A stretch of DNA of 64,000 bases from Rhizobium leguminosarum (GCF_017876795.1 NZ_JAGIOR010000001.1:2568501-2632500); one strand, 5' to 3'; positions 36,443 to 46,308 are shown, counted from the first letter of the stretch. Program-made: numbers and translations. Notes: generated from the letters alone by a model not told the origin.

Positions 36443-38089
36443 TCAAGAACCGGCATCCGCGGTCCTTCGTGTAACCGAAGTATCGGCAGTTGGCGAGAGC
36501 TCGCCTTGGAGATGAGCCGTCGTAAAATCGTCGATCAGGATCTGAACGTCGGCCTCCCAGCCGTCTGGATTGCTTATGGGAAGGCCTCTCGTCTCCCAGG
36601 CGCCGTCCGGCGATCTCAGTAGATCGTACTTTATAGGTTCAACACCTGCCCTCGGGTTTTTCACGCGAAGCAGGACCGTGCGCGGTTCGAGTGTCTCGAA
36701 GTCGAGCGTTATGACGCTCACCCGTGCCGTGGAGGTTCCGTCGGATTGGACCTGAAGTTCGAGCTGCGCCATCGCGGTCTCGGAATGCAGGTGAATTGAA
36801 AGCGGCGGCGCGGCTGTGGCGAACTCGAGCTGATCGGGCCCGGCGAAGCGCCAAAGCGACGCAGAGGCAACGATCGCCACGGCCAGAACCATCTCGGCTG
36901 TGACGCTGCGTCGCAGCCGCCACATGGCGGTCTGGCTTCCTGCCAGCGCAGGCTGCGTCAGCCAAAAACGATTGTAGAGTGCAAGCAGGCAGAGCAACGA
37001 GACGAGTAGAATTTTCAAGAGCAGCACCCGCCCGTAGATCGATAGCATAACTGTATCCAGGGCAGGCAATTCAATCCACGCGAGCGCACCGCCAGCCAGC
37101 AGCATCCCAGCGAACGGCAACGGTATTGCTCGCGAGAAACCGAGCAGCGGACCCGTGTGCGCTTGCTTTTCGCTAACTCGCCAGAGTGGGATCAGGCTTC
37201 CGATCCAGAATATCATCACTCCGCTATGAAGGAACATGCACGTCCTGGCGAGCCAGCGAGGCTCCACCGCGTTGCAGTGGCCGGTGAACGTGAAGGAGAC
37301 GGAGGCCGCGATCATCGCAAGTACCGTAGCCGCCAAGGAAGTCATCCGACCCTTGATCGGCATCGCAACGAGCACGATGGAGAACAAAGCAAGAGATGCG
37401 GCGATCGCCGAGCCGCTGTGGGAGGCGGCGAGAAACGGCTGTATGCCAGCAAACCTCAGTTCGCCGCCAATCTCGTCAAGCCCTTGAAGGTAGACGTTCG
37501 TGGTGAGCAGCAAGACGGCGAGGGATGCGCTGAGGTCCTGTCGCGAGGGAGGGGGCGTCCGAGCCTCGAGCAAACGGGCGAAGAATGCACCTCCGACGAC
37601 GACCGCAAGGAGAACGATCGAGCCCGCATGCACGAGCCAGATTGCAATCATCAGGGGGGAGGCCAATCCTTGCGGAACTTCGCTGGCCGTGGCCGTGTAG
37701 GTGCCGATATGGAAGACCACGGATCCGCCTACCGGATGTCCGTCCTCCGATGCGACTCGATAGCTTACGATGATCGTGCCGCGAGCGATTGAACCGGGAA
37801 AGTTCAGTACCACGGCGGAGCCGGCCGTATCTCCCTGCACGTCTGTCCTGGCTCCGGTGGAGTCGGTAACGCTCGCGCTGACAAGCCTGACTACTTCGTT
37901 AAAGTGAAGCTCGACCCGGCTAGGCGGCTGATCGAGAGTTTCATTACTCGCAGGCGAGGAACTCCTCAATACGGCATGAGCTTGCGCGCCCGCTGGTGGA
38001 AGGATGCCCAGCGCAGCGAGGACGAGCAACAGGCCTGCTGCCCGAATAGAGAAGATAAAATTCGCCCATTTCGGCATTTTCGACCACAT
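36443..38089 (-). CDS. CopC-CopD fusion copper transport protein
   Basis: A 548-residue membrane protein. After a signal helix comes a CopC domain: HAVLRSSSPASNETL begins with the mature N-terminal His, a copper ligand, and EDGHPVGGSVVFHIG carries the second site. Then come about eight membrane helices of CopD type (HAGSIVLLAVVVGGAFFARL, ARTCMFLHSGVMIFWIGSL) and a periplasmic C-terminal domain. This YcnJ-like fusion probably imports copper, useful for the cbb3 oxidase and cupredoxins nearby. It follows a YcnI-like gene by 15 bases. Confidence 0.88.
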   Translation of the reverse strand: MWSKMPKWANFIFSIRAAGLLLVLAALGILPPAGAQAHAVLRSSSPASNETLDQPPSRVELHFNEVVRLVSASVTDSTGARTDVQGDTAGSAVVLNFPGSIARGTIIVSYRVASEDGHPVGGSVVFHIGTYTATASEVPQGLASPLMIAIWLVHAGSIVLLAVVVGGAFFARLLEARTPPPSRQDLSASLAVLLLTTNVYLQGLDEIGGELRFAGIQPFLAASHSGSAIAASLALFSIVLVAMPIKGRMTSLAATVLAMIAASVSFTFTGHCNAVEPRWLARTCMFLHSGVMIFWIGSLIPLWRVSEKQAHTGPLLGFSRAIPLPFAGMLLAGGALAWIELPALDTVMLSIYGRVLLLKILLVSLLCLLALYNRFWLTQPALAGSQTAMWRLRRSVTAEMVLAVAIVASASLWRFAGPDQLEFATAAPPLSIHLHSETAMAQLELQVQSDGTSTARVSVITLDFETLEPRTVLLRVKNPRAGVEPIKYDLLRSPDGAWETRGLPISNPDGWEADVQILIDDFTTAHLQGELSPTADTSVTRRTADAGS

Positions 38090-38104
38090 GAGCGACCATC
38101 CCTG

Positions 38105-38632
38105 CTACGAGCGCGGCTGCGCGACGACTTCGAAGTACGGCGCTGGTGTTTCGTAGTCGTCGGAATTTTTGCCTGCTGCAGGAACTTCGATCCAGCGTTC
38201 TACGGCGCCGTCGGTGCACTCCTGGACGACTGGCACAAAGATGCGGGTTCCAAGCGGCAGCTCCTTGGCCACCGTTGCCCGGAAGACGAACTCGTCGTAT
38301 TCGTCGTCCGCCAGACTTCCGCCACTCCAGACGATCTCGCTGACACCTTCCTTCACCGGCTTGCCGTACAGGTCGTAGCTCATCTCATAAGTCGCGTTGA
38401 CTTTTTCGACGGTCCAGCCGGACTTCGGCATGGGCTTCGCGGAGAGGAGCCCCTCGGGCACCTTTACTCGGATCTTGATGGTCGCCTTGCCCTCGCAACC
38501 GTGACCTACCCGGAGAACGGCCTTGTAGGCCTTTCCGGAGGTTCCCTGAGATTGCTCCAGCGTGATGTGCGCGTTGGCGACGCTTGCGCCGCTGATAGCA
38601 ACGACGGCGGCCAGCATGAGACGCTTGATCAT
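38105..38632 (-). CDS. YcnI-like copper-binding protein (DUF1775)
   Basis: A 175-residue exported protein. The signal peptide ends VANA and the mature protein starts with His (HITLEQ), the copper-binding N-terminus of YcnI. The DUF1775 core has YKAVLRVGHGCEGKATIKI, VPEGLLSAKPMPKSGW and WSGGSLADDEYDEFVF. It is co-oriented with the CopC-CopD fusion, the standard ycnI-ycnJ pairing. It likely delivers or senses periplasmic copper. Confidence 0.9.
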   Translation of the reverse strand: MIKRLMLAAVVAISGASVANAHITLEQSQGTSGKAYKAVLRVGHGCEGKATIKIRVKVPEGLLSAKPMPKSGWTVEKVNATYEMSYDLYGKPVKEGVSEIVWSGGSLADDEYDEFVFRATVAKELPLGTRIFVPVVQECTDGAVERWIEVPAAGKNSDDYETPAPYFEVVAQPRS

Positions 38633-38693
38633 GTCTTAGGTCCAATCGGCGGGCTGACGGCAGTTCCGCCGCCACCCGCTGTTTCGAGCTGCG

Positions 38694-39143
38694 TTACTGG
38701 GTGACCTGGGCAAGATCGGCGTCGAGGCGCTTGCGCACCGGGTTCGGAACCTTGGCAGTCTTGATGGCGTCCAGGTTCGCCGGCTTGTCACCCACCTGGA
38801 TGAGCGCGACCATACCCATGCCGGCATGCGGCGTGCACTTGACGACATATGCACCGGGCACGTCGAACGTGGCCTGGAACTGCTCGTTGGGCTTGGTCTT
38901 GAATTCGGTTGCGCCCTCGGGAATGAGACCCTTGTACGTCTCGACGTTATGGCTCTTGTCGGTCGGGACGAACGTGACGGTGTCTCCTGGAGCGACTTTG
39001 ACGAAGCCCGGCTCGAATACCATTACTCCATCGGCGCCCTTGTTGAGCAACTGAACCTGGTGGTCGGCAGCCATCAGCGGCGCCGCCGAGGCAACGAGAA
39101 CTGCAGCCGCAGCGATCAGACCGAATTTCAAACGCATTTTCAT
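38694..39143 (-). CDS. azuP: Pseudoazurin
   Basis: A 149-residue periplasmic blue copper protein. The signal peptide ends PLMAA. Copper ligands are His65 (DKSHNVET), Cys103, His106 and Met111 ([11 protein letters not shown]), with pseudoazurin spacing. It donates electrons to nitrite reductase and related enzymes during denitrification. A perfect Fnr/FixK box lies 68 bases upstream. It is first of three leftward genes with YcnI and CopC-CopD, so copper supply may be co-regulated with it. Confidence 0.95.
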   Translation of the reverse strand: MKMRLKFGLIAAAAVLVASAAPLMAADHQVQLLNKGADGVMVFEPGFVKVAPGDTVTFVPTDKSHNVETYKGLIPEGATEFKTKPNEQFQATFDVPGAYVVKCTPHAGMGMVALIQVGDKPANLDAIKTAKVPNPVRKRLDADLAQVTQ

Positions 39144-39210
39144 GTCTCCTGTTTGCGGGGCCGGAATTTGGCCTCGGGGCTACTTCTAAGACATGGCAGC
39201 GTGGTGCTCT

Positions 39211-39224
39211 TTGATGCTCGTCAA
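39211..39224. promoter_or_regulatory. Fnr/FixK box for pseudoazurin
   Basis: TTGAT-GCTC-GTCAA, a perfect match, centred 74.5 bases upstream of the leftward start at 39143. Confidence 0.78.
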
Positions 39225-39612
39225 ACTTGGATAAAATCAATTCTAAAGATTGAGCCAGACTTTGCACGAAAGACGCGGTTGGTCGGAATCGCCGGTTATG
39301 GCCTCGATGAGCGCACCGGCGAATGTCGCTTATGGACGATCAATCGGACGCACTTATATCCCTTGGGCGAGGGTCATGCGACGCTCGCGATGCGCCTCGC
39401 CGTCGCGGAAGACCAGTACTGTTCGAAAAGATGACTGCTTCCGAATTTGTCGATTGGCGCGCGGCGCGGCGACATCGGATGGAGCAGTCCGAAACTTTTG
39501 ACCGTCAACGTGGAGCAGCGCTCACGACACGGGCTAATAACGCGTAGAAATCCGGTTACCCGAATTATTGCGAAGCTTAAGATTGCTCATCAACGATAGC
39601 CAACCGCACCGA
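39225..39612. other. Gap between pseudoazurin and fixL
   Basis: No supported gene. A rightward frame of 74 codons at 39323-39547 is low in complexity and lacks a ribosome site; a shorter start at 39431 (MTASEFVDWRAARRHRM) is possible but weak. No further Fnr box was seen. Confidence 0.35.
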
Positions 39613-41538
39613 TCAGTGCCGATCGAGAAGCTCACGAATCTTGGAAGCCAGTTCCCGCGCAGTATACGGCTTCCGAAGCCATTGAGCGCCGGAAATAACG
39701 TCCGTCGTCGCAAGGGCCGGCTCCGAGTAGCCCGACGTGAAGAGAACGGCGATGTCCGGCCGAAGGGCTCGAGCCTCCCTTGCCACCTCATCGCCGGTCA
39801 TGCCGCCGGGCATGACGATGTCGGTGAACAGAAGCTCGATTTCCTCGTTTTTGCGGAGGATTTCGAGTGCTCCACGGCCGTTATCCGCTTCAAGCACCGC
39901 GTACCCCATATCGCCGAGCCGCGCGACAGCCACCCGGCGGACACGTGGATCGTCTTCTACAACTAGGATCAGTTCGCTTCCTCGAGGAAGCGGATTCTCT
40001 ATTTTCTCTGCCTCCAAACCAGATTCCTGGAGCTTGGATCCGGTCAGGGCCGGGAGGTAGATCCGTATCGTGGTGCCCCGACCAGCTTCGCTGTAGATCT
40101 GAAGGTGGCCGCCGGACTGCTTGACGAAGCCGTAGACCATGCTGAGCCCGAGGCCCGTTCCCGATCCCACCTCTTTCGTGGTGAAGAAGGGCTCTATGGC
40201 ATGCTTCTTCACTTCGTCCGTCATTCCAATTCCCGTGTCGGTCACGGAAATGAGCACGAAATTGCCACTGCGGACCTCGGGGTACATCTTTGCGTAGTCT
40301 GCATCCAGGTGCACACGCGAGATTTCGGTGGTCAGGCTGCCGCCCTTGGGCATGGCGTCGCGCGCGTTGAGAGCGATGTTGAGAATAGCGTTCTGAAGCT
40401 GCGAGCTGTCGACCACGACGTTCAGATCGGATCCGGCGATCGTCGTGGTGAGCTTGATGTCCTCTCCGAGGGTTCTGCCAAGCAGGTCCGAGAACCCTGT
40501 CACAAGCTGGCCGAGGTCGGCATGCTTCGGGTTGAGAGGCTGACGCCGACCGAAAGCAAGCAACTGGCCCGTAAGCTTAGCGCCGTCGGCTGCGGCGTCC
40601 TGCGCCTCCCGGAGGATGTCTCGAAGCTTGCCGGGAGGCAGCTTGTCCTCGATCATCTCCAGATTGCCGCTGATCACGGTCAGAAGGTTGTTGAAGTCGT
40701 GCGCCAGGCCTCCCGTCAACTGTCCGACGGCTTCCATCTTCTGCGCTTGGCGAAGATCTTCCTCGATCTTGAACCGACTTGTCAGATCACGGACGAAACC
40801 CGTGAAGATGCGCTGGCCGTCTGCCGTAGCTTCCCCGACGTGGAGCTCCATTGGGAACTGGGTGCCGTCGGCCCGCTGCCCGGTGACGACACGCCCGTAG
40901 CCGATAATGCGTTTCTCGCCAGTCTCGATATAGTGATCGATGTAGCCGTCGTGGGCGTCGCGGTAGGGGCTCGGCATCAGGGTGCTGACGTTGCGACCGC
41001 AAATCTGTTCGGACGGCATGCCAAACAGTTTTTCGGCCGCCTTACTGAACGACAGCACCGTTCCCTTGTGGTCGATGACCACCATCGCGTCCGGCACGGT
41101 GTCCAGAATTGAACTCAGGTGAGCCTCGCGCGACTTGACCGCGTCCTGGGCCTGCTTCAGGGCGCTGACGTCGCTGTTGGTCTGAATGATGGCCAGGTCG
41201 CCATCGGGAAGGTTCACAAGAACGCAGCGCGACGCCGTGTGGATCTCGTGCCCGCTTTTGTGGCGGTGTACGATTTCGCCCTGCCAGGACCCTCTTTGCT
41301 TGAGCTGGTTTCGTATCTCGTCCACGGGCTCCGGAAACCGGGTTGCGAGCAACTCGTAAACATTTTCGCCGACAGCCTCTTCCCTGGTCCAGCCGTACAT
41401 GTTTTCGCAGCCGATCGACCAATGGGTGATGGTACCCTCGAATCGATGGATCAGGATGTCCGCGCCGTCCAGCACGTGAACCATTACATCAAGCTCCTGA
41501 TAGGAGGCCGTGCGTGGCGATACGAGACGATGCGGCAT
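39613..41538 (-). CDS. fixL: FixL-like hybrid histidine kinase with heme-PAS domain and C-terminal receiver
   Basis: A 641-residue soluble oxygen sensor. PAS 1 (about residues 18-130) is followed by a PAS 2 matching the FixL heme pocket: His196 in YRDAHDGYIDHY is the expected heme ligand and Arg216 in IIGYGRVVTG the oxygen-contact Arg. The kinase core has His280 (GLAHDFNN) and NIALNARDAM. The C-terminal receiver has Asp573 (LLFTDIVMPGG). No membrane helices. This hybrid form (hFixL) lacks a FixJ partner and signals through FxkR in Rhizobium etli. The ATG at 41538 is chosen; a TTG at 41556 abuts the fixK stop. Confidence 0.92.
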   Translation of the reverse strand: MPHRLVSPRTASYQELDVMVHVLDGADILIHRFEGTITHWSIGCENMYGWTREEAVGENVYELLATRFPEPVDEIRNQLKQRGSWQGEIVHRHKSGHEIHTASRCVLVNLPDGDLAIIQTNSDVSALKQAQDAVKSREAHLSSILDTVPDAMVVIDHKGTVLSFSKAAEKLFGMPSEQICGRNVSTLMPSPYRDAHDGYIDHYIETGEKRIIGYGRVVTGQRADGTQFPMELHVGEATADGQRIFTGFVRDLTSRFKIEEDLRQAQKMEAVGQLTGGLAHDFNNLLTVISGNLEMIEDKLPPGKLRDILREAQDAAADGAKLTGQLLAFGRRQPLNPKHADLGQLVTGFSDLLGRTLGEDIKLTTTIAGSDLNVVVDSSQLQNAILNIALNARDAMPKGGSLTTEISRVHLDADYAKMYPEVRSGNFVLISVTDTGIGMTDEVKKHAIEPFFTTKEVGSGTGLGLSMVYGFVKQSGGHLQIYSEAGRGTTIRIYLPALTGSKLQESGLEAEKIENPLPRGSELILVVEDDPRVRRVAVARLGDMGYAVLEADNGRGALEILRKNEEIELLFTDIVMPGGMTGDEVAREARALRPDIAVLFTSGYSEPALATTDVISGAQWLRKPYTARELASKIRELLDRH

Positions 41539-41556
41539 GGCTAATCCAGCGTTCAA

Positions 41557-42285
41557 TTAGTGAAGACTGACGCTATGGCAGGTTTTCTCCGAAAAATCAT
41601 CTGGGTTGCCCGACAGTTCCTGCAGGCGGCGCAGGTTCAAGATTCTGAGGTCGTGACGTCCTTCAGGAACGACCACGTTGCGGGACGCCAGCTTGGTGAT
41701 CGTGCGGGAGACCGTTTCGATCGTCAGACCGAGGTAGTCCGCGATGTCCTGCCGGTTCATCGGAATCCGCAGCAGGCCCTTGTGAACCTCGGCGTTGCGA
41801 CGGGACACCAGCCTGGCGATGAAGGTGCACAACCGCTCTTCGGCATTCTTCTTCGATAGGAGCACCATCTGGTCATGAGCAGCGACCGTCTCCTTGCAGA
41901 GCAGGGAAATGTATTCAGGACGCAGCAAGTCGCACCGGCCAACCTCGTCGTTAAAGCCCTTGCGCGAGACTCGGCGGATCTTGCAGTCGGTGACGGCTTC
42001 GGCGGTGAACAGGAAGTCGCTCTGCAAAAAAGCGCCGACAACGTCGCCCGCGAAGTGAAAAGCAGTAATCACGCGGCGTCCTTCGCCGATGATGCGCTGG
42101 AGACGGACGACGCCTTCGACGACCTGGAAGATATGCTTCGCAGCGTCGCCTTCCCAGCAGATAGCCTTTCCGGCCGGAACGATTTCAACCGCCGACAGTT
42201 GAAATAACGAACCAAGGGAACGCCCGCCGCGCGCGATGTCCGTGGCTTCGACTGGTTGGAAGGCTTGGCGATTGTGCATCAGCAT
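41557..42285 (-). CDS. fixK: FixK, Crp/Fnr-family activator of microaerobic genes
   Basis: A 242-residue regulator. The cyclic-nucleotide-binding-like domain (about residues 28-150) is followed by a helix-turn-helix, NRQDIADYLGLTIETVSRTI, with the Glu and Arg that read TTGA-TCAA half sites. It lacks the N-terminal Cys cluster of Fnr/FnrN, so it is the FixK class that does not sense oxygen itself. The stop abuts fixL. Upstream lie a GTTACA direct repeat (K-box) and a shared Fnr/FixK box, so it is probably switched on by the hFixL relay and is autoregulated. Confidence 0.92.
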   Translation of the reverse strand: MLMHNRQAFQPVEATDIARGGRSLGSLFQLSAVEIVPAGKAICWEGDAAKHIFQVVEGVVRLQRIIGEGRRVITAFHFAGDVVGAFLQSDFLFTAEAVTDCKIRRVSRKGFNDEVGRCDLLRPEYISLLCKETVAAHDQMVLLSKKNAEERLCTFIARLVSRRNAEVHKGLLRIPMNRQDIADYLGLTIETVSRTITKLASRNVVVPEGRHDLRILNLRRLQELSGNPDDFSEKTCHSVSLH

Positions 42286-42371
42286 CTTGGTGTCTCCCCG
42301 CGTTTGATGCCTGCAATAGAAAGCACCCGCGTCACACCGGAATGATCGGCACGTTGCAAATGGTGAGACTG

Positions 42372-42387
42372 TGTAACAGCTTGTAAC
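42372..42387 (-). promoter_or_regulatory. K-box (FxkR site) upstream of fixK
   Basis: On the minus strand GTTACA-AGCT-GTTACA, two perfect direct repeats spaced by four bases, 87 bases upstream of the fixK start. As I recall, this is the K-box motif required for FxkR activation of fixK in Rhizobium etli. Direct repeats at this spacing are typical of OmpR-class sites. Confidence 0.75.
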
Positions 42388-42421
42388 TGCCGCTACCCCT
42401 GGACGCCAAAGTCCTCGCTCT

Positions 42422-42435
42422 TTGACCTAGATCAA
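42422..42435. promoter_or_regulatory. Fnr/FixK box between fixK and fixN
   Basis: TTGAC-CTAG-ATCAA, a perfect match, centred 95.5 bases before the fixN start and 143.5 before fixK. It is the expected FixK site for fixNOQP and may also allow fixK feedback. Confidence 0.85.
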
Positions 42436-42523
42436 GGAGGCCGAGCCGCCCCCATGACAGTCCTGCCTCAAAGTACGAGAAAGCCGGCCGCGACGCGGTC
42501 GTCTGCGCACTGGGGACGACATC

Positions 42524-44146
42524 ATGAACTACACAACGGAAACAGTAGTGGTCGCGGTCGCTGCTTTCCTGGCCCTGCTAGGAGCCGCCTTCGCACACGA
42601 TCATCTATTCGCGGTCCACATGGGCATACTGTGCTTCTGCCTATCCGCCGGCACCGTGCTGCTGCTGAGGAGGGTCGACTTTTCGCCGGCTGGAGGTCAG
42701 CCGAAGATGGACACGTCGGGCTATTTCGACGAGGTCATCCGCTACGGACTGATCGCTACAGTCTTCTGGGGCGTCGTCGGCTTCCTCGTCGGCGTCGTCA
42801 TCGCTGCGCAGTTGGCGTTCCCGGACCTCAATCTAGCGCCCTATCTCAATTTCGGCCGTCTCCGTCCCGTGCACACCTCGGCCGTGATCTTCGCCTTCGG
42901 CGGCAACGCGCTCATCATGACGTCTTTCTACGTCGTCCAACGGACCTGTCATGCGCGCCTGTTCGGCGGCAGCCTGGCCTGGTTTGTTTTCTGGGGATAC
43001 CAGCTCTTCATCGTGATGGCGGCGACGGGGTACGTCCTGGGCATCAACCAAGCCCGAGAGTATGCGGAACCGGAATGGTACGTCGACATCTGGCTTACGA
43101 TCGTTTGGGTGGCCTACCTGGCCGTTTATCTTGGGACGATCCTGAAACGTCGGGAACCTCACATCTACGTCGCGAACTGGTTCTATCTCGGCTTCATCGT
43201 GACGATTGCGATGTTGCATGTGGTGAACAATCTCGCCGTTCCTGCGTCCTTCCTGGGCTCCAAGAGCTACTCCGTCTTCTCCGGCGTCCAGGACGCGCTG
43301 ACACAATGGTGGTACGGCCACAACGCTGTCGGCTTTTTCCTCACCGCCGGCTTCCTCGGGATGATGTACTACTTCGTGCCGAAGCAGGCCAACCGGCCCG
43401 TCTATTCCTACCGGCTGTCGATCATCCACTTCTGGGCACTGATCTTCATGTACATCTGGGCCGGCCCGCATCACCTGCACTACACGGCGCTGCCCGACTG
43501 GGCCCAGACCCTCGGCATGGTATTCTCGGTGATGCTCTGGATGCCGTCCTGGGGCGGCATGATCAACGGCCTCATGACCCTTTCGGGGGCTTGGGACAAA
43601 GTGCGCACCGATCCGATCATCCGGATGATGATCATCGCCATCGCCTTCTACGGGATGTCGACCTTCGAAGGGCCGATGATGTCGATAAAGACGGTCAACT
43701 CGCTCAGCCACTACACCGAGTGGACGATCGGACATGTGCATTCGGGAGCCCTCGGCTGGGTCGGCATGATCACCTTCGGGGCGATCTACTACCTGACGCC
43801 CAAGCTCTGGGGACGCGAGCGTCTCTACAGCCTGCGAATGGTCAACTGGCACTTTTGGCTCGCCACCCTCGGCATCGTCATCTACGCCGCCGTGCTCTGG
43901 GTGGCTGGGATCCAGCAGGGTCTGATGTGGCGCGAGTATAATTCGCAGGGCTTCCTCGTCTACTCGTTCGCGGAGACCGTCGCCGCAATGTTCCCATACT
44001 ACGTGCTGCGTGTCGTCGGAGGCGGCCTCTATCTGGCCGGTGGGATCGTGATGGCTTGGAACGTCTTCATGACGATCCGCGGCCACCTGCGCGACGAGCT
44101 AGCTATTCCGACCGCTTACGTGCCCCAGGCACAGCCTGCCGAGTGA
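42524..44146 (+). CDS. fixN: cbb3-type cytochrome c oxidase subunit I (FixN/CcoN)
   Basis: A 540-residue membrane subunit with about twelve or more helices that holds heme b, heme b3 and CuB. Conserved pieces are [19 protein letters not shown] (low-spin heme His), [18 protein letters not shown] (CuB His and Tyr region), [15 protein letters not shown] (paired His) and [12 protein letters not shown] (heme b3 His). It reduces oxygen with very high affinity. First gene of fixNOQP, driven by the box at 42422-42435. Confidence 0.97.
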   Translation: MNYTTETVVVAVAAFLALLGAAFAHDHLFAVHMGILCFCLSAGTVLLLRRVDFSPAGGQPKMDTSGYFDEVIRYGLIATVFWGVVGFLVGVVIAAQLAFPDLNLAPYLNFGRLRPVHTSAVIFAFGGNALIMTSFYVVQRTCHARLFGGSLAWFVFWGYQLFIVMAATGYVLGINQAREYAEPEWYVDIWLTIVWVAYLAVYLGTILKRREPHIYVANWFYLGFIVTIAMLHVVNNLAVPASFLGSKSYSVFSGVQDALTQWWYGHNAVGFFLTAGFLGMMYYFVPKQANRPVYSYRLSIIHFWALIFMYIWAGPHHLHYTALPDWAQTLGMVFSVMLWMPSWGGMINGLMTLSGAWDKVRTDPIIRMMIIAIAFYGMSTFEGPMMSIKTVNSLSHYTEWTIGHVHSGALGWVGMITFGAIYYLTPKLWGRERLYSLRMVNWHFWLATLGIVIYAAVLWVAGIQQGLMWREYNSQGFLVYSFAETVAAMFPYYVLRVVGGGLYLAGGIVMAWNVFMTIRGHLRDELAIPTAYVPQAQPAE

Positions 44147-44154
44147 GGTGAAAA

Positions 44155-44889
44155 ATGGCATCGATATTAGACAAGCATAAGATCCTCGAGAAGAACGCTA
44201 CCCTCCTACTCGTCGGTTCGCTCCTCGTCGTGAGCATCGGCGGCATCGTCGAAATCGCTCCTCTGTTCTATCTTCAGAACACGATCGAGAAGGTGGAGGG
44301 GATGCGTCCCTATACGCCGCTCGAGCTGGCCGGCCGAAACATCTACATTCGCGAAGGCTGCTATCTCTGTCACAGCCAGATGATACGGCCGTTCCGAGAC
44401 GAGGTGGAACGCTACGGCCATTACTCGCTCGCCGCCGAGTCCATGTACGACCACCCCTTCCAGTGGGGTTCCAAGCGCACCGGCCCGGACCTGGCTCGTG
44501 TCGGGGGGCGCTATTCGAACGAATGGCACGTCCAACATCTTTCAGACCCGCGGGCGGTTGTGCCTGAATCGATCATGCCGAAATACGCGTTCCTCAAGAC
44601 GAACGAGGTCTCGGTCAAGGACATCGGTATGGACCTCAAGGCCAACGAGGACGTCGGCGTTCCTTACACGGAAGACATGCTGGCCAATGCCCAGGCCGAT
44701 ATGAAGGCGCAGGCCGATCCGAACGCCGACACGACGGCGCTGCTCGAGCGCTACCCGAAGGCGAAGGTCGGTGACTTCGACGGCGATCCCGCCAGGCTGA
44801 CCGAAATGGACGCCCTGGTATCCTACCTGCAGATGCTCGGAACGCTGGTCGATTTCTCGACCTACGACGACGCGACCGGCTACCGATGA
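44155..44889 (+). CDS. fixO: cbb3-type cytochrome c oxidase subunit II (FixO/CcoO)
   Basis: A 244-residue monoheme cytochrome c. One N-terminal anchor (about residues 18-38) is followed by the heme site CYLCHSQMI near residue 64 and the axial Met segment in the region of SIMPKYAFL. It takes electrons from FixP to FixN. It begins 9 bases after fixN. Confidence 0.97.
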   Translation: MASILDKHKILEKNATLLLVGSLLVVSIGGIVEIAPLFYLQNTIEKVEGMRPYTPLELAGRNIYIREGCYLCHSQMIRPFRDEVERYGHYSLAAESMYDHPFQWGSKRTGPDLARVGGRYSNEWHVQHLSDPRAVVPESIMPKYAFLKTNEVSVKDIGMDLKANEDVGVPYTEDMLANAQADMKAQADPNADTTALLERYPKAKVGDFDGDPARLTEMDALVSYLQMLGTLVDFSTYDDATGYR

Positions 44890-44897
44890 GGTGATCC

Positions 44898-45050
44898 ATG
44901 GAAACCTATACAGCAATGAGACACTTCGCCGACAGTTGGGGACTGCTGGCAATGGCAGCCTTCTTCGTGGGCGCCGTCCTCTACACCCTTCGCCCCGGCA
45001 GCAAGCAGACGGCCGCGGAAGCCGCCGATATTCCCCTGAAGGATGACTGA
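44898..45050 (+). CDS. fixQ: cbb3 oxidase small subunit FixQ/CcoQ
   Basis: A 50-residue single-helix protein (METYTAMRHFADSWGLLAM, then FFVGAVLYTLRPG), the normal FixQ size and pattern. It stabilises the oxidase complex. GAGGTGATCC precedes the ATG; it lies between fixO and fixP with minimal gaps. Confidence 0.92.
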   Translation: METYTAMRHFADSWGLLAMAAFFVGAVLYTLRPGSKQTAAEAADIPLKDD

Positions 45051-45051
45051 G

Positions 45052-45915
45052 ATGTCGGAAAAGCATATCGATGAAATCAGCGGCGTCGAGACCACCGGTC
45101 ATGAATGGGACGGAATCCGCGAGCTTAACAATCCGATGCCGAGATGGTGGGTCTGGACTTTCTACGTCTGCATCCTATGGGCCATCGGCTACGCTTTCGC
45201 CTATCCCGCGATCCCCATGATCACTTCCGCCACCAAGGGCTATCTGGGATTCTCCAGCCGCGCCGAGCTCCAGCAGGATGTCGACGTTGCCAAGGCGGGG
45301 CAGATGAAGTTTCACGATATGATCGCCGCCAGGACGGTGCAGGAGATCGATGCCGATCCGGCCCTTCGCGAGTTCGCGATCGCCGGCGGGGCTTCGGCCT
45401 TCAAGGTGAATTGCGCGCCGTGTCATGGCTCGGGAGCCAGCGGCGGGCCAGGGTTTCCCAATTTGAACGACGACGACTGGCTATGGGGAGGCGACCTCGA
45501 TTCCATCAACACGACGATCGCGCACGGTATTCGCTTCGACGGCGATGCAGACACGCACGTCTCTGAGATGCCGGCCTTCGCCGACATGTTGAGTCCAGAT
45601 CAGACGAAGCAGGTCGCAGCCTATGTCTGGGGCCTGACCAACACGCCGTCAAACCCAGCGGCTGCGGAAGCCGGCAAGCAGATATTCCTCGACAACTGCG
45701 CGGCGTGCCACGGCGAGAACGCCAAAGGCAAGGCTGACATGGGTGCTCCTGACCTTGCCGACGCGATCTGGCTCAAGGGACGAGGGGAGGACGCGATCGC
45801 CCGCCAGGTCACGATGCCGAAGCATGGCGTGATGCCCGCTTGGGCTGCCCGTTTGGGCGACAGCACCGTGAAAGAACTGACGGTGTTCGTCCATTCACTT
45901 GGCGGTGGAACCTGA
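45052..45915 (+). CDS. fixP: cbb3-type cytochrome c oxidase subunit III (FixP/CcoP)
   Basis: A 287-residue diheme cytochrome c. N-terminal GHEWDGIRELNNPMPRWW and a membrane helix (about residues 31-55) are followed by two heme sites, CAPCHGSG and CAACHGEN, with their axial Met segments (SEMPAFADML and PKHGVMPAW). The ATG at 45052 directly follows the fixQ stop. It is the electron entry subunit. Confidence 0.97.
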   Translation: MSEKHIDEISGVETTGHEWDGIRELNNPMPRWWVWTFYVCILWAIGYAFAYPAIPMITSATKGYLGFSSRAELQQDVDVAKAGQMKFHDMIAARTVQEIDADPALREFAIAGGASAFKVNCAPCHGSGASGGPGFPNLNDDDWLWGGDLDSINTTIAHGIRFDGDADTHVSEMPAFADMLSPDQTKQVAAYVWGLTNTPSNPAAAEAGKQIFLDNCAACHGENAKGKADMGAPDLADAIWLKGRGEDAIARQVTMPKHGVMPAWAARLGDSTVKELTVFVHSLGGGT

Positions 45916-45926
45916 AGGAGACCAAC

Positions 45927-46112
45927 ATGACGACACATGACCATAATCCCTTGCTCGCTCTTTACGGCGTCCCGCGCGCAGTCGTGCACTCACGCGTTTC
46001 AGTACGCGCCAAACCGATCGCGGCAGAGTCCGAACAGACGGACGCTGAAAAGATCGGGAGTTCGATGATCAGTTTGATCGGGCTCAAAGACCAAAAGCCG
46101 ACAAGCAGGTAG
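45927..46112 (+). CDS. Small hypothetical protein between fixP and fixG
   Basis: A 61-residue soluble protein (MTTHDHNPLLALYGVPRAVV start) preceded by GAAGGAG at ideal spacing, 11 bases after fixP. A hairpin terminator follows at 46162, so it would be the last gene of the fixNOQP transcript. No family recognised; no metal or membrane motif beyond HDH near the start. Confidence 0.55.
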   Translation: MTTHDHNPLLALYGVPRAVVHSRVSVRAKPIAAESEQTDAEKIGSSMISLIGLKDQKPTSR

Positions 46113-46161
46113 ACAACCTCTCGAGGACGTCCCCAGCGGTCTCTCCCCCGCAGTTCCTCCA

Positions 46162-46190
46162 GGCCATGCCTTTCGTTCCAAGGCGTGGCC
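46162..46190 (+). terminator. Terminator hairpin after the fixNOQP transcript
   Basis: GGCCATGCCTT pairs with AAGGCGTGGCC (one G-T pair) across a 7-base loop, followed by ATCTTTAA. It separates fixNOQP from the fixGHIS promoter. Confidence 0.6.
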
Positions 46191-46308
46191 ATCTTTAAGC
46201 CCGTCACGGTGAGCCCACCGCGGCTTGCCGCCACAACGACGGGCACCAACCCCTTGGGGCCGCGCTTCCTGTCCGGAGCGTGGCCCACTTTTTTAGGAGT
46301 TGTCATTC

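Noticed and set aside
42833..44086. Leftward open frame of 417 codons
   Set aside because: Antisense to fixN; His/Asp/Arg-rich text typical of a shadow frame.
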